Assembly: GCA_040394635.1 (NCBI GenBank)
Contig: JBEBRW010000007.1
Location: forward strand, 1 to 64,000
Length of the DNA: 64,000 bases
Origin: UBA5239 sp040394635
GTDB taxonomy: Bacteria; Verrucomicrobiota; Lentisphaeria; Victivallales; Victivallaceae
Direction of reading: 5' to 3'
In this document: positions 24,136-33,003 of the stretch, in pieces
How the letters are laid out: every line of letters begins with the position of its first letter
Numbering within the stretch: position 1 is the first letter of the stretch
The notes under the pieces: generated by a model
What the model was told of the DNA's origin: nothing
Database searches by the model: none
The model's input: only the letters and a program-made list of their open reading frames with translations
Made by a program: the position numbers and the translations under genes

Positions 24136-24837
24136 TTATTTATCGAGAACTTCCAGAATCGCCAGATTATTCGCCAGGGCGCCGCCGGCGAAATCGACAG
24201 GCGGCATGCTGCTCCGCTTGACGGTTTTCACATGTCCGCCGACCGAAAGAACATTGATGTTGTTCCCATGGTTCAGCAACTGGGTGGTGACATTGTTGTA
24301 CGGAGTATTGCCATCGGCCATAATCCAGTTGGAAGGCGAGATATTGTTTCCGGACAGCATATTGCGTCCGCGCTTACCGGTATCCCCCGGCAGGTACCAG
24401 CCCTTGATGGTGGTATCGGTAATGAAGAAAAACCAGTAACTGAGGAATCCATAGCCGCCGGTTTCCCAGAAATTGAAAATACCTTTGTCGGAAGGACATT
24501 TGAAATGGCGCTCCACGGCTTTGTAAAACGCTTCCCCGTGAGTCGTGATCCCCGATTCGCCAAGGTAGCCCCCGGTGATCAGCAATTTGGGTGGGCGGTG
24601 ATCGAACTGCATATAATTGCCCTGGATAGGCGAACCGTCGGTCACATTGATCGGAAAATATTCCTTGTAGTCGCCCGCGTACATACTCATCGCGAGCCCC
24701 TGCTGTTTCAACAGGTTGATGCATTTGGTGGAGCGCGCCCGTTCCCGTGCCGCATTCAATGCCGGAAGCAGCATTGCCGCAAGAATCGCGATAATCGCGA
24801 TCACGACCAGGAGCTCTATAAGTGTAAATCTTTTCAT
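24136..24837 (-). CDS. Pseudopilin-like protein (cassette B)
   Basis: A 233-residue protein starting MKRFTLIELLVVIAIIAILA. The leader is only three residues and the residue before Phe is Arg rather than Gly. Glu +5 is kept. The C-terminal element reads NHGNNINVLSVGGHVKTV, the H-x9-DG pattern with the Asp replaced by Gly. It lies between the GntR-type regulator (36 bases upstream) and the DUF4091 protein (14 bases downstream). Predicted to be an inner-membrane protein with a periplasmic body; a structural or docking role for the enzyme set is inference from the repeated context. Confidence 0.9.
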   Translation of the reverse strand: MKRFTLIELLVVIAIIAILAAMLLPALNAARERARSTKCINLLKQQGLAMSMYAGDYKEYFPINVTDGSPIQGNYMQFDHRPPKLLITGGYLGESGITTHGEAFYKAVERHFKCPSDKGIFNFWETGGYGFLSYWFFFITDTTIKGWYLPGDTGKRGRNMLSGNNISPSNWIMADGNTPYNNVTTQLLNHGNNINVLSVGGHVKTVKRSSMPPVDFAGGALANNLAILEVLDK

Positions 24838-24873
24838 AATTTTGTATTCTCCATTGTCTGTTTATTGGTTGTT

Positions 24874-25968
24874 TTATGATAACTCGGCCAGTTTTTCCAG
24901 AGTTATTTTGCTCATTTTTTTCCGGAGACTTGATTTCGTCGGTATCGCATGCTTGAAAACAGGTTCCGAAGTGATTTTGCCATGGATGGGATGACTGTCC
25001 GGCACCAGGATCAATTGCCGCAACAACCGGTAAGCCTCGAGATAAAGCGGGCTGGAGTCGAATTCCTCCAATCCGATAAAATTTCCCGGCGGGTCCGACG
25101 ACTGATTCTTGATGTGCAGCCACAAAATTTCGTTCGGCAGTTTTGAGTTTGCCAATGTATAAAATTCTTTACTGGCGCCCATCGTGCCCCAATAAACAAC
25201 CGCATCCGGCAGGGTCGGGCACTTTGCCAGGAAGTCAAGATAGCGGCTCGAGGCCACATCCCAATTGCTCAGGCTGCCGGCGATGAAATGATCGAACTTT
25301 TCCCACGTCAAGTCATGCTTTTGCTTCCGGGAACGCCAGCAGCGTTGAATCATGTCGCAAAAACCATCGAGTTGACTGTAGAAAAAAAGTGCCGGATAGC
25401 GATACCCTTTTTCTTTCAGCCCGCCCAGAATCTTGTCGAAAATATATTCATGGTCGTATTCCACGTAATTCACCGATGAATTTATCGGCTGTTTATTACA
25501 GGAAATGAACGGAACGTTCTTCCGGTCGAGGTAAACCGCGATCTCCTCGGTCAAGGTACTGTGAATGAAAATCAGGCCGGCGAAATTATTGCTGAAAAGT
25601 TTTGAGATATAAGGAGTGAGCCTTCTCTGCGGCATATTGATAAGTACGGTTTCGTAGCCATCCGACTTCATCTGTTTCAGGCCCGGCCCGAGCCAGGTAT
25701 CTTCCGGAACGCCGTCGATACGTCCATAATATACGGTACCGATCAGCCCCTGGCTTTTCCGGGAATAATTGATATACATGCCCCGGCGGCGCCCCGACTT
25801 CAAAAGACCGGATTCAATCAGCGGTTTCAGCGCATTGGTCACCGTCTGCTTGGAAACTCCGTATTCAAAAGCCAGACTGCGAGTTGAGGGAATTGTATAA
25901 TCAAACTCGCCATTATGAATGCGGTCTTCAAGTGTTGCAGACAATTGTCGATATTTGTTCTGATTCAT
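24874..25968 (-). CDS. GntR-type regulator with LacI-like sensor domain (cassette B)
   Basis: A 364-residue protein: winged helix at the N-terminus (IPSTRSLAFEYGVSKQTVTN, residues about 24-45) joined to a periplasmic-binding-protein-like effector domain starting at GLIGTVYYGR, the AraR-type layout. The start at 25968 is chosen because AGGA lies just upstream and the promoter at 25997-26024 excludes the in-frame codon at 26073. It is the first gene of the operon that continues to the pseudopilin and the DUF4091 protein, so it most likely controls its own operon and perhaps the divergent esterase. The ligand is unknown. Confidence 0.88.
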   Translation of the reverse strand: MNQNKYRQLSATLEDRIHNGEFDYTIPSTRSLAFEYGVSKQTVTNALKPLIESGLLKSGRRRGMYINYSRKSQGLIGTVYYGRIDGVPEDTWLGPGLKQMKSDGYETVLINMPQRRLTPYISKLFSNNFAGLIFIHSTLTEEIAVYLDRKNVPFISCNKQPINSSVNYVEYDHEYIFDKILGGLKEKGYRYPALFFYSQLDGFCDMIQRCWRSRKQKHDLTWEKFDHFIAGSLSNWDVASSRYLDFLAKCPTLPDAVVYWGTMGASKEFYTLANSKLPNEILWLHIKNQSSDPPGNFIGLEEFDSSPLYLEAYRLLRQLILVPDSHPIHGKITSEPVFKHAIPTKSSLRKKMSKITLEKLAELS

Positions 25969-25996
25969 GGCTGATTCCTGATGATTGTCAATAACT

Positions 25997-26024
25997 ATTA
26001 TATCTTTTTTTTCATCAAAATCAA
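25997..26024 (-). promoter_or_regulatory. Promoter of the cassette B regulator
   Basis: On the minus strand TTGATT (26024-26019) and TATAAT (26002-25997) are 16 bases apart. The leader to the ATG at 25968 is about 20 bases. Confidence 0.65.
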
Positions 26025-26138
26025 GATGTGCCGATTTCGAATATTGACCATATTTGCATTCAAAGCAGGACAAAACAGGCTTAAGCTATTTATATACAAT
26101 GAATAACAAATACTTATCCGGAATCTTTCGATGTACGG

Positions 26139-26167
26139 TTGCAATCAGGGCGCCCCATGTATATAAT
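26139..26167 (+). promoter_or_regulatory. Promoter of the esterase gene
   Basis: TTGCAA (26139-26144) and TATAAT (26162-26167) are 17 bases apart. The start of transcription would fall near 26174, followed by GGAGG (26177-26181) and the ATG at 26192. Confidence 0.7.
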
Positions 26168-26191
26168 TAAATGCATGACGGAGGATTTATC

Positions 26192-27274
26192 ATGAATATC
26201 GGTGATATCAATTTCGATGATTTGCCGCTGATCCGCAAAGGCGGGCCCAGTCTGACAATGGGCGGCGGCGAATCATATCTGGAAGCGGCAAAATCCACAG
26301 CGGAATGGGAGGAAAAGGCGGCGGCCCTGCGGACGCTCTTCACCTCCACGCTCGGAATCAACCCCAAGGAAATATTTCCGCTGGACATCCAGGTGCACGG
26401 GGAGGAATATCTTGACGGCTACAACCTGCGCAAACTCAGCTACAACGCCGGGGCGAACGAGCGAATCAACGCCGCGATGCTGATTCCGGCCAATCATCCG
26501 GGGCGCGGACCGGCGGTTTTGTGTTTGCACCAGACGACCGAATTCGGCCGGGAACAGGTAATCGGCAATGACCCTTCCGAAGCGGGACAACTCCTCTGTT
26601 ATGCGCGGGATTTGGCCAAACTCGGATTTGTGACTTTCGCCTTTGACCTGACCGGCGCGAATGAACGCCGCGCTCCCGGGACACGGGCCTTTGATACCGC
26701 GGATTTTTACCGGCATTATCCCGAATGGTCGGCACGCGGCAAGGATTTGCATGATGTGAAAATTGCCCTCGACGTCATGCAGACCATGCCGGAAATCGAT
26801 CCCGGACGGATCGGCTGCATGGGGCATTCGCAGGGCGGCGGCATTACCGTCCATGCCATGGGGCTTGATTCCCGGATCAAAGCCGGAGTGTCCAATTGCG
26901 GCTGGTGGCCCGAACGATTGTCGAAAAATCCCTACAATGCCGCCCGGACCGGCTGGTGGATCGGCAGGCCGCTGCTGCGCCCGTATTGCCTGACCGGCAA
27001 GGAGTTTCCGACTCAGGCCCAGGAAGAATTGGCCATGGCGGCCCCAAGGCCATTGCTGAACATAACCTCGCTGTACGACTATCAGTATGGCGAGGATGAG
27101 GCTGAACTCAAGGCACTTGAAAAAGCCTTTGCCAATCTGCGTGATAATGTCAAAAAAGTTTACGCTTTATATGGCAAAGAAAATCAGTTTGAGCTTATTA
27201 CCCATCGCGAAGGTCATTGTTTTCTGCCACATCACCATGAAAGAGCCTATTCATTTCTGCAGCAGTTTTTGTAG
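26192..27274 (+). CDS. Cytoplasmic alpha/beta hydrolase, acetyl-xylan-esterase-like
   Basis: A 360-residue alpha/beta hydrolase. The nucleophile elbow is GHSQGG with Ser213, and likely triad partners are D296 (ITSLYDYQYGED) and H342 (HREGHCF). The LCLHQTTEFGREQ loop and DLTGANERRAPG resemble dienelactone hydrolase or acetyl-xylan esterase-type enzymes. No signal peptide is present. GGAGG 10 bases upstream fixes the start at 26192. It diverges from the cassette B regulator and ends 7 bases from the convergent CBM9-like gene, so it may be controlled by the neighbouring GntR-type protein. A deacetylation role on imported oligosaccharides is inferred from context. Confidence 0.85.
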   Translation: MNIGDINFDDLPLIRKGGPSLTMGGGESYLEAAKSTAEWEEKAAALRTLFTSTLGINPKEIFPLDIQVHGEEYLDGYNLRKLSYNAGANERINAAMLIPANHPGRGPAVLCLHQTTEFGREQVIGNDPSEAGQLLCYARDLAKLGFVTFAFDLTGANERRAPGTRAFDTADFYRHYPEWSARGKDLHDVKIALDVMQTMPEIDPGRIGCMGHSQGGGITVHAMGLDSRIKAGVSNCGWWPERLSKNPYNAARTGWWIGRPLLRPYCLTGKEFPTQAQEELAMAAPRPLLNITSLYDYQYGEDEAELKALEKAFANLRDNVKKVYALYGKENQFELITHREGHCFLPHHHERAYSFLQQFL

Positions 27275-27281
27275 TCGGAGT

Positions 27282-28016
27282 CTATTCCGCCAGGATCAAC
27301 GGACGCAGGCTGGAAGGACCGGCGGGCCAGCCGCGGATTCCCGTCGGGAAAACCGATAACGGGAGGTAACTGCTGTTGCTGTTCAATTTTTTCAGGTCCG
27401 GTACCGTGATCTGTTCATAACGCAGGAAATTACTGCTCAGCCTGGCGCCGGTACGCGGTTCGAATCCCTTGATGGCGGCCCACGGTATGGCAAGCTCCAC
27501 GGTCCAGATCAATTTATCGCCGTTTGCGCGAACCTTGACCGCAGACTGCAGGCCGTTCAGGGTATAGGAGGTATCGACATTGATTTTATTGTCGCGGTCC
27601 CAATGAAACAGGGCATCGTAAATCACGCCTTTCGGGGAAATGGAGAGCTCCAGGTGATGTCGCGAATCCGGCAGTTTGATCACGACTTCGCAGATGTCCT
27701 CGCGGTAAAGCGGATCGTCGCGCCCGGTGAAGTTCGCCGTGATTTCGTTGTCGGAGCAGACGTAGCTCAGATACAAATAACGTTCATCCCAGAGCAGCCG
27801 CACCATGGTCAGATAATTTTCCACACACAGCTGATTGTCGATTCTGCCGTCATAGTGCCGCATATTGTAAACATTGGCGCGGTCGAGCCAGATATCCTCG
27901 AGTTCGCCGTCGATTTTGACGGGGGCGGCCGCCCGCATGGCTTCAACGAAGTCAAACGAAGCGGCGCTCAGGCACATTGAGACGGTGAGGACGGTTATCG
28001 CCAGAATGCGCCTCAT
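27282..28016 (-). CDS. Secreted CBM9-like sugar-binding protein
   Basis: A 244-residue exported protein: signal peptide MRRILAITVLTVSMCLSAAS, then a single domain typical of carbohydrate-binding family 9 proteins (PVKIDGELEDIWLDRA, WDERYLYLSYVCSDNEI, DICEVVIKLPDSRHHLELSI, WTVELAIPWAAI). It is a stand-alone module with no enzyme domain. The start at 28016 makes an ATGA overlap with the stop of the DUF6259 gene, so the two are coupled; the in-frame codon at 28028 is less likely. It may hold substrate for the preceding enzyme at the cell surface or in the periplasm. Confidence 0.82.
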   Translation of the reverse strand: MRRILAITVLTVSMCLSAASFDFVEAMRAAAPVKIDGELEDIWLDRANVYNMRHYDGRIDNQLCVENYLTMVRLLWDERYLYLSYVCSDNEITANFTGRDDPLYREDICEVVIKLPDSRHHLELSISPKGVIYDALFHWDRDNKINVDTSYTLNGLQSAVKVRANGDKLIWTVELAIPWAAIKGFEPRTGARLSSNFLRYEQITVPDLKKLNSNSSYLPLSVFPTGIRGWPAGPSSLRPLILAE

Positions 28017-30889
28017 GGCAAAACCCATCTCACGGATTTATCTTTGCCGGGGGCCGGGAAACGGATGGTATCCCCGGAAACCTTGACTTGTGCGGGAGTG
28101 CGGGCGGGCAACTCGACCCAACTGCCGCCTTTCAGGCCCGGCAATTTGACTTCCCAGTCGCCGCGGTCAAAGAATTTATACGGTTCGAGGAGATTTTCGA
28201 TCCCGACAAATCCGTAGCTGGCAAAGGTCACCCCGCGGCGGTTTTTGATGATCAGTGCATCGGGATTATTGACGGCGACAACGGTTTTGCCGTTGAGCTT
28301 CAGTTCGCCGGCGCCCCAGAGGATGAATTTGCCGTTTTCCGTCAGGGCCGCATAACCGTTGAAACGCAGTTTTTTGATTTCCACGGTGCCGAAAGGCGAA
28401 TCCAGTTTGATATCCAGCGGTTCTTTGCTGTCGGTATTGCCGACCACCAGCCCGTTCGGCCAGAAACTGTAGCGGTAACCCGCTTCGTTTTCGGCATAGC
28501 GGATCATGCATTTGGTAGCCGTTTCGGCAAAGACATCGTTGGCTTCAAATTCCTGCTGCAACACCGGAAGATAATCCCACATGCTGCGGATCGTAAAACC
28601 CTGCGTCGTGCCGTAGAGGCGGCGCACCACGCGCATGCTGTCATTGGTCAAACGGTTGTTGCCGATGATACCGAGCATGTTGAAATATTTATCGCCGTAA
28701 ACCATTTCGGCGAGCGGCAGATAAGTAGCTTCTTTGTCCATGGTGAACGCCTCGCCCACGTTAAAATCGCGGGGGAAATTATCGGCGAAATCGAAGTAAT
28801 TCAGAAGCTGCTCCTGACCGTCCTCGGTACCGATCATCCACGTGGTATTTTTGGCGCGCAGGGCGCCCAGTGCCTTTTTATAACCCTGGAAATTGGCGTC
28901 GCGTCCATAATATTCGTATCCGGCAAAGTCATTGAAATCCAGATAGGGCGAGATGCCGCCGATCTGGTCGACAAACGGGCCGCCGTAAATGCCGACTTTG
29001 TCAAATGTATCCCAGGTACGCTTGTTGCCCGGCACGATAAATGACGGCGAAACCATGCGCAGCCGGGAGCAGCTCCAGACCGAGAACCTTAAAAGCTCTC
29101 CATCAAATTGACGGATGGACTGCGTGATGCGGAACGTATCGGATTCTTCGTCGAAATTGACCGGATTGGTGTAGTAGGAAACCGGCGTTTTGGTGTCATT
29201 GGTGAATTTGACGAATTTCTCAAAAGCCGCATCGCCGCCGTTTCGCCCGGATACCGGAAAGAGATCCGGGTAACCGACGTCAAAGGCCCCCCACCAGCCG
29301 TCGTAACGGTAAGCCGGTTTGATGCCGTACATCGCTTCGATCGCGGGCAGGATCTGCATGGCCTGTTCAAAGCTGACCGAGAGGCGCGCGGTTTCTTTCT
29401 TATGCGCCAGTTTGACATGTTTCTTCTCGGAACCGTAGCCCTCAAAACCGGCGATCTTGATTTTGCCGTCATAAACCGCATTCTTCAAACCCGGGAATTT
29501 TTCGAGCTTCTCGGCGGCGGACATGGAGCACCATTCCTGCTGGCGCGCCCACTGCCCATATACCCGGCAGAAGTCATGATAATCAGCCTTGGCAAACGGC
29601 ATCAGCACATAATCGAACGGAATGGTATAAGTCTCTTTGCCGTTCAAATAAATCCGCTCGCGCCATTGGATATTGACCGTCTTCTGCCTGGTCGGGCCGA
29701 AGTTGGCGAACTTCAGAAATCCGTAACTGTCTTCATTGTAACTGAGCAGGGCGAAATCATCGTTGTAATAACCGACGAATTGCATCCACATATGACCCGG
29801 CGCCGGATGCTCATAATAACGGCTCAGCCGGTCGCCGCGGAAAAGCCTGCCGCTGCGGTACGGCAACGCGATCCGGCTGTCGGTCCCTCCCGGCAAAGAA
29901 GTGAAACGGCCGAGCAGCAAGCCCGCCAGCGCTTCTTTGTTTTTCGGGCCGGTTATTTCATAATTGAAACGCAAACGGTCGCCTTCCGACTTCAAAACCT
30001 TGAAATTCATGACGATCGTATAAGCATTGTCCGGCGTCCGGTAGGTGCTCCGGACCGAATCGGCCGCAGCCTCGCTGCCGACCAGGGTCAGGTTGCCCGG
30101 ATGATATTTTTTATTGTCAACGGAGAATTCCCAGAAATTTTTGCTGTCGAAAGCCAGTTTTTTGTCTCCGAAAATGAATTCCTCAGGAGTTCCATTCTCT
30201 GAAAAACGGACGGTGATTTTTTCCGCTTTGATGGCGTGGCCGGGTTGTTTCATATTGATTTTCAGGGTCGGCGGCGGAAAAGCGGTATTTTCCTTGCTGG
30301 CAAGAGCTTGAATCTGAGTGGATTCGGTCTGGCGAACCAGCAGCAAAGTTATGCTTTTGCCTTTATTCCGGTTAAGGGCCCGGAGCAAAGTATCCTCCTC
30401 GAAGCGGATGATGTCTCCGGGTTTGGCATTGAGCGGGAGCTCGAGCTTGCCCAGCAATTCGACGCCCTGCGGCAGAGCGGCATCGCGCTTCAGGGGAAAA
30501 TCCTTGCTGGTGCCGGGTGCATTGCTGTAGCTGACCGTGTTCTCCTGCCAATCCGCCGGCTCGCTGAGCGCATAAAGATTGAACTCATATTTCCATTTGC
30601 CGCCATCTTTGCCCTGATCCGCCAGCGTAATATTGAACTCGGCATCAGTAACCGGTTCCGTGAGCCCGGACAAGTCAAACCGCATTATCGCGTGACGGGC
30701 CAGGCTGGGCGCGGAATTGACGTCGCGCTTCAGCACCATGACGGGATTTTTGCCGAAATTCTCATTTCCCTTTCCGTGGTCGAGTTGAGCGTCGGCGCCA
30801 TTGCCATCACGTGTTGTGATCACCGGCCCCGCAAACCCCGCGGCCACCGCGAGAAACAAGGCAATAACGAAGCATACTTTTTTTGTCAT
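28013..30889 (-). CDS. Secreted DUF6259-like glycoside hydrolase-like protein with N-terminal DNRLRE/CBM96-like domain (cassette C)
   Basis: A 958-residue exported protein. After the signal peptide (MTKKVCFVIALFLAVAAGFA) comes a beta-jelly-roll domain of the DNRLRE type (residues about 35-220, with ARHAIMRFDLSGL and WQENTVSYSNAP). Next is a beta region and a barrel-like domain (YRYDGWWGAFDVGYPDLFPV, PFVDQIGG, MIGTEDGQEQLLNYFDFADN) that I associate with the DUF6259 family, and a C-terminal beta-sandwich. AGGAG lies 6 bases before the ATG. It follows the cassette C pseudopilin by about 70 bases and is coupled to the CBM9-like gene. The substrate is unknown; CBM96-type modules bind acidic polysaccharides in other bacteria. 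Confidence 0.78.
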   Translation of the reverse strand: MTKKVCFVIALFLAVAAGFAGPVITTRDGNGADAQLDHGKGNENFGKNPVMVLKRDVNSAPSLARHAIMRFDLSGLTEPVTDAEFNITLADQGKDGGKWKYEFNLYALSEPADWQENTVSYSNAPGTSKDFPLKRDAALPQGVELLGKLELPLNAKPGDIIRFEEDTLLRALNRNKGKSITLLLVRQTESTQIQALASKENTAFPPPTLKINMKQPGHAIKAEKITVRFSENGTPEEFIFGDKKLAFDSKNFWEFSVDNKKYHPGNLTLVGSEAAADSVRSTYRTPDNAYTIVMNFKVLKSEGDRLRFNYEITGPKNKEALAGLLLGRFTSLPGGTDSRIALPYRSGRLFRGDRLSRYYEHPAPGHMWMQFVGYYNDDFALLSYNEDSYGFLKFANFGPTRQKTVNIQWRERIYLNGKETYTIPFDYVLMPFAKADYHDFCRVYGQWARQQEWCSMSAAEKLEKFPGLKNAVYDGKIKIAGFEGYGSEKKHVKLAHKKETARLSVSFEQAMQILPAIEAMYGIKPAYRYDGWWGAFDVGYPDLFPVSGRNGGDAAFEKFVKFTNDTKTPVSYYTNPVNFDEESDTFRITQSIRQFDGELLRFSVWSCSRLRMVSPSFIVPGNKRTWDTFDKVGIYGGPFVDQIGGISPYLDFNDFAGYEYYGRDANFQGYKKALGALRAKNTTWMIGTEDGQEQLLNYFDFADNFPRDFNVGEAFTMDKEATYLPLAEMVYGDKYFNMLGIIGNNRLTNDSMRVVRRLYGTTQGFTIRSMWDYLPVLQQEFEANDVFAETATKCMIRYAENEAGYRYSFWPNGLVVGNTDSKEPLDIKLDSPFGTVEIKKLRFNGYAALTENGKFILWGAGELKLNGKTVVAVNNPDALIIKNRRGVTFASYGFVGIENLLEPYKFFDRGDWEVKLPGLKGGSWVELPARTPAQVKVSGDTIRFPAPGKDKSVRWVLP

Positions 30890-30928
30890 AAGATCTCCTG
30901 AATACTTTAAGAATTAAGGTTTCCCTTT

Positions 30929-30949
30929 AATTTTCAATTTTCAATTATC
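30929..30949 (-). repeat. 7-base GAAAATT repeats upstream of the DUF6259 gene
   Basis: On the minus strand two exact units of GAAAATT and one variant (GATAATT) lie 40 bases before the DUF6259 start codon. The same 7-base unit occurs four times before the gene at 48930. Confidence 0.65.
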
Positions 30950-30958
30950 CATTAAAAG

Positions 30959-31666
30959 TTAGAGGCCGGGCGGGCACCAGCGGATGCCATACATGCCCAC
31001 CTCTCTGCCGGTCTGCTTCCGCACCCCCAGGTCGGCAAACAAGATATTGGCGGTATAATCATGCCGCAGGACAATCGCCTTGGGCGAACCGGGTCCGGCG
31101 GCATTCTGCATCACGCCGCGCGTTCCGTTGATATCCAGATAATAACTCTGGCGCCAGCTCTGGACCGCGGTCGCACGCTGGGAATCCGCCACCAGGACAA
31201 ACGTGCTGGGGTCCTTTTCCGAATCATAGCGCGTATACAAGCCGACATTCCAATCCCGGCAGTATATTCCGTATACTTCATGCGTATGATCGTCCTGCAG
31301 CGGCTCGGTAAAGACAAAAGGCTCGGAAGCCGGACAAACAAAAATGGAGGCTTTGCCATAAACCGGAGTGCTTACATAGCCCAGTCTCCGCCCGGAATGC
31401 GCCTCAAAAGACGACAGCAGCATCCACCATTTGTTCCTTTGCGCATTCGCATCTCCGCTCGGACGAATCAGCCAGCCGTTGAAGTCCTGCCCGTACATGC
31501 CGAGCGCCGTCCCCACCTGCTTCAGGTTGGTCGTGCATTGAGTAGCTTTCGCTTTATTTCTGGCCTTATTCAAAGCCGGCAGGAGCATTGCGGCCAAAAT
31601 AGCGATTATGGCGATCACAACCAGCAACTCAATAAGTGTAAAATTGTTTCTTCTTTTTCTCATCAT
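30959..31666 (-). CDS. Pseudopilin-like protein (cassette C)
   Basis: A 235-residue protein starting MMRKRRNNFTLIELLVVIAI. The residue before Phe is Asn, not Gly, and Glu +5 is kept. The body has YGQDFNGWLIRPSGDANAQ and ends with RHDYTANILFADLGV, matching H-x9-D but with Leu where Gly is usual. AAGGAGG lies 5 bases before the first ATG and 8 before the second, so either could be used. It follows the GntR-type regulator by 12 bases and precedes the DUF6259 enzyme. Same predicted membrane topology as the other five copies. Confidence 0.9.
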   Translation of the reverse strand: MMRKRRNNFTLIELLVVIAIIAILAAMLLPALNKARNKAKATQCTTNLKQVGTALGMYGQDFNGWLIRPSGDANAQRNKWWMLLSSFEAHSGRRLGYVSTPVYGKASIFVCPASEPFVFTEPLQDDHTHEVYGIYCRDWNVGLYTRYDSEKDPSTFVLVADSQRATAVQSWRQSYYLDINGTRGVMQNAAGPGSPKAIVLRHDYTANILFADLGVRKQTGREVGMYGIRWCPPGL

Positions 31667-31678
31667 CCTGTCCTCCTT

Positions 31679-32758
31679 TTATTTTATCAAAAGATTCTTT
31701 ACCGTGTTTCCGATATATATTTCGGGGTCAATTTCGATATACTGAGGGGTATCCGTTTTTTCCTCGAAATATCCCTTTATGATCTGTATGGTCGCCTGGG
31801 CAATTTTGCGGCGGCAGCCGTCAACCGCGGTCATGTCGATGTCGGTGAAAAATGGCGGATTGCTGCGCCCGAATGTGATCAGGCTCAATTCATCGGGGAT
31901 CGCGACCCCCCGCTCGCGCAGGGCATTCAGTGCGCCACTCATGGAGCCCTCGGAAATTACAAACAAAGCACTGATATTCAGGGGCCCCCTGTCCAGATAA
32001 CGCATCACCGATTCATAGGCTTTTTCGTGGGAAGGATCACCCGATTTGATGTCGCACTCAAGGATATCCAGTTCGGCCCCGTGCGCCTGCACGGTTTTGA
32101 CAAAGCCGTTCACGCGGCGGCGGACCACCGCCATATCGGGCTCACTTTTGAGCAGTCCGATCCTGCGGTGTCCGTTGATCAGCAAATGCGAAGCGGCCAG
32201 CATGCCGCCCACCGTGTTGTCGCTGTCCACACTGCGGCAGTTCTCGATCGGAATCGTACAGTTCATGAACACCACCGGAATCGGCATCCCCATTAACCAG
32301 GAAACCTGATCCGCGGTAATCGAATCGCTGTTCATCGAATAAAAGACAATCGCGTCGGCCTTGATTTTTTTCATCTTCTCAAAAGCCTCGGCATTATCTT
32401 TGTAATAGACCGTCTTGTGGCTGAACCCGTGAAGCGCCGATATTTCGCTGATATGCTGGATAAGTTCACCGGTAAACGATACGTTGTACGTCAGATTATA
32501 GTTCGGCAGCAGCGAAACAATGATCCCGGAGCGCCGCTGACGGTTGACGAAATAACCGCTGCGGGCCTTGGCATAAATACAACCGGACTCGCTCAGGCGC
32601 GCCAAAGCTTCCTTGACGGTAAACTGGCTGACCGTATACTCGTCCATGATCTGCCGTACCGACGGAAAGCGTTCCCCGTCAGGCATATTCAATGCGCGGT
32701 CCTTCAGGAACTGCACCAGCTTATCGGCGCGCCTGGTTTTTAAAGTCTGTTCTGCCAT
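31679..32758 (-). CDS. GntR-type regulator with LacI-like sensor domain (cassette C)
   Basis: A 359-residue protein with a winged helix (RFPSVRQIMDEYTVSQFTVK, residues about 30-50) and a LacI-like effector domain (SGIIVSLLPNYN to the C-terminus, with CRSVDSDNTVGGMLAASHLL). The start at 32758 is set by a consensus promoter whose start point falls near 32783. It heads the operon leading to the pseudopilin, the DUF6259 enzyme and the CBM9-like protein. Direct CTGTAT repeats over its -10 box are good candidates for its own operator. The ligand is not predictable. Confidence 0.88.
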   Translation of the reverse strand: MAEQTLKTRRADKLVQFLKDRALNMPDGERFPSVRQIMDEYTVSQFTVKEALARLSESGCIYAKARSGYFVNRQRRSGIIVSLLPNYNLTYNVSFTGELIQHISEISALHGFSHKTVYYKDNAEAFEKMKKIKADAIVFYSMNSDSITADQVSWLMGMPIPVVFMNCTIPIENCRSVDSDNTVGGMLAASHLLINGHRRIGLLKSEPDMAVVRRRVNGFVKTVQAHGAELDILECDIKSGDPSHEKAYESVMRYLDRGPLNISALFVISEGSMSGALNALRERGVAIPDELSLITFGRSNPPFFTDIDMTAVDGCRRKIAQATIQIIKGYFEEKTDTPQYIEIDPEIYIGNTVKNLLIK

Positions 32759-32781
32759 TTTTACAACTGTACCTTTTTTCG

Positions 32782-32818
32782 ATACAGATATTATACAGCC
32801 GGGTTGTGATTTTGTCAA
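32782..32818 (-). promoter_or_regulatory. Perfect consensus promoter of the cassette C regulator with CTGTAT direct repeats
   Basis: On the minus strand TTGACA (32818-32813) and TATAAT (32795-32790) are exactly 17 bases apart. CTGTAT occurs twice, 11 bases apart (32798-32793 and 32787-32782), one overlapping the -10 box and the other the start point, a position suited to repression. Confidence 0.82.
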
Positions 32819-32926
32819 CACTTCCGTTTGAAATTTTGTTCAGAATATTTTCATCCTGAAATTCAGGCGACAACCCCGCCGGGCGGGCGGTGAATCTGCG
32901 ATTTTCAAATAATTTGATAATTTTTA

Positions 32927-32954
32927 TTGAAGAATGTGTCAAGCGTATTATATT
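32927..32954 (+). promoter_or_regulatory. Promoter upstream of the 33004 gene
   Basis: TTGAAG (32927-32932) and TATATT (32949-32954) are 16 bases apart. GGAAGG follows about 10 bases before the ATG at 33004. Confidence 0.6.
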
Positions 32955-33003
32955 ACCAATCAGGTATGATAATAAACGTAAATCCTTTAGGAAGGTCTGG
33001 ATT

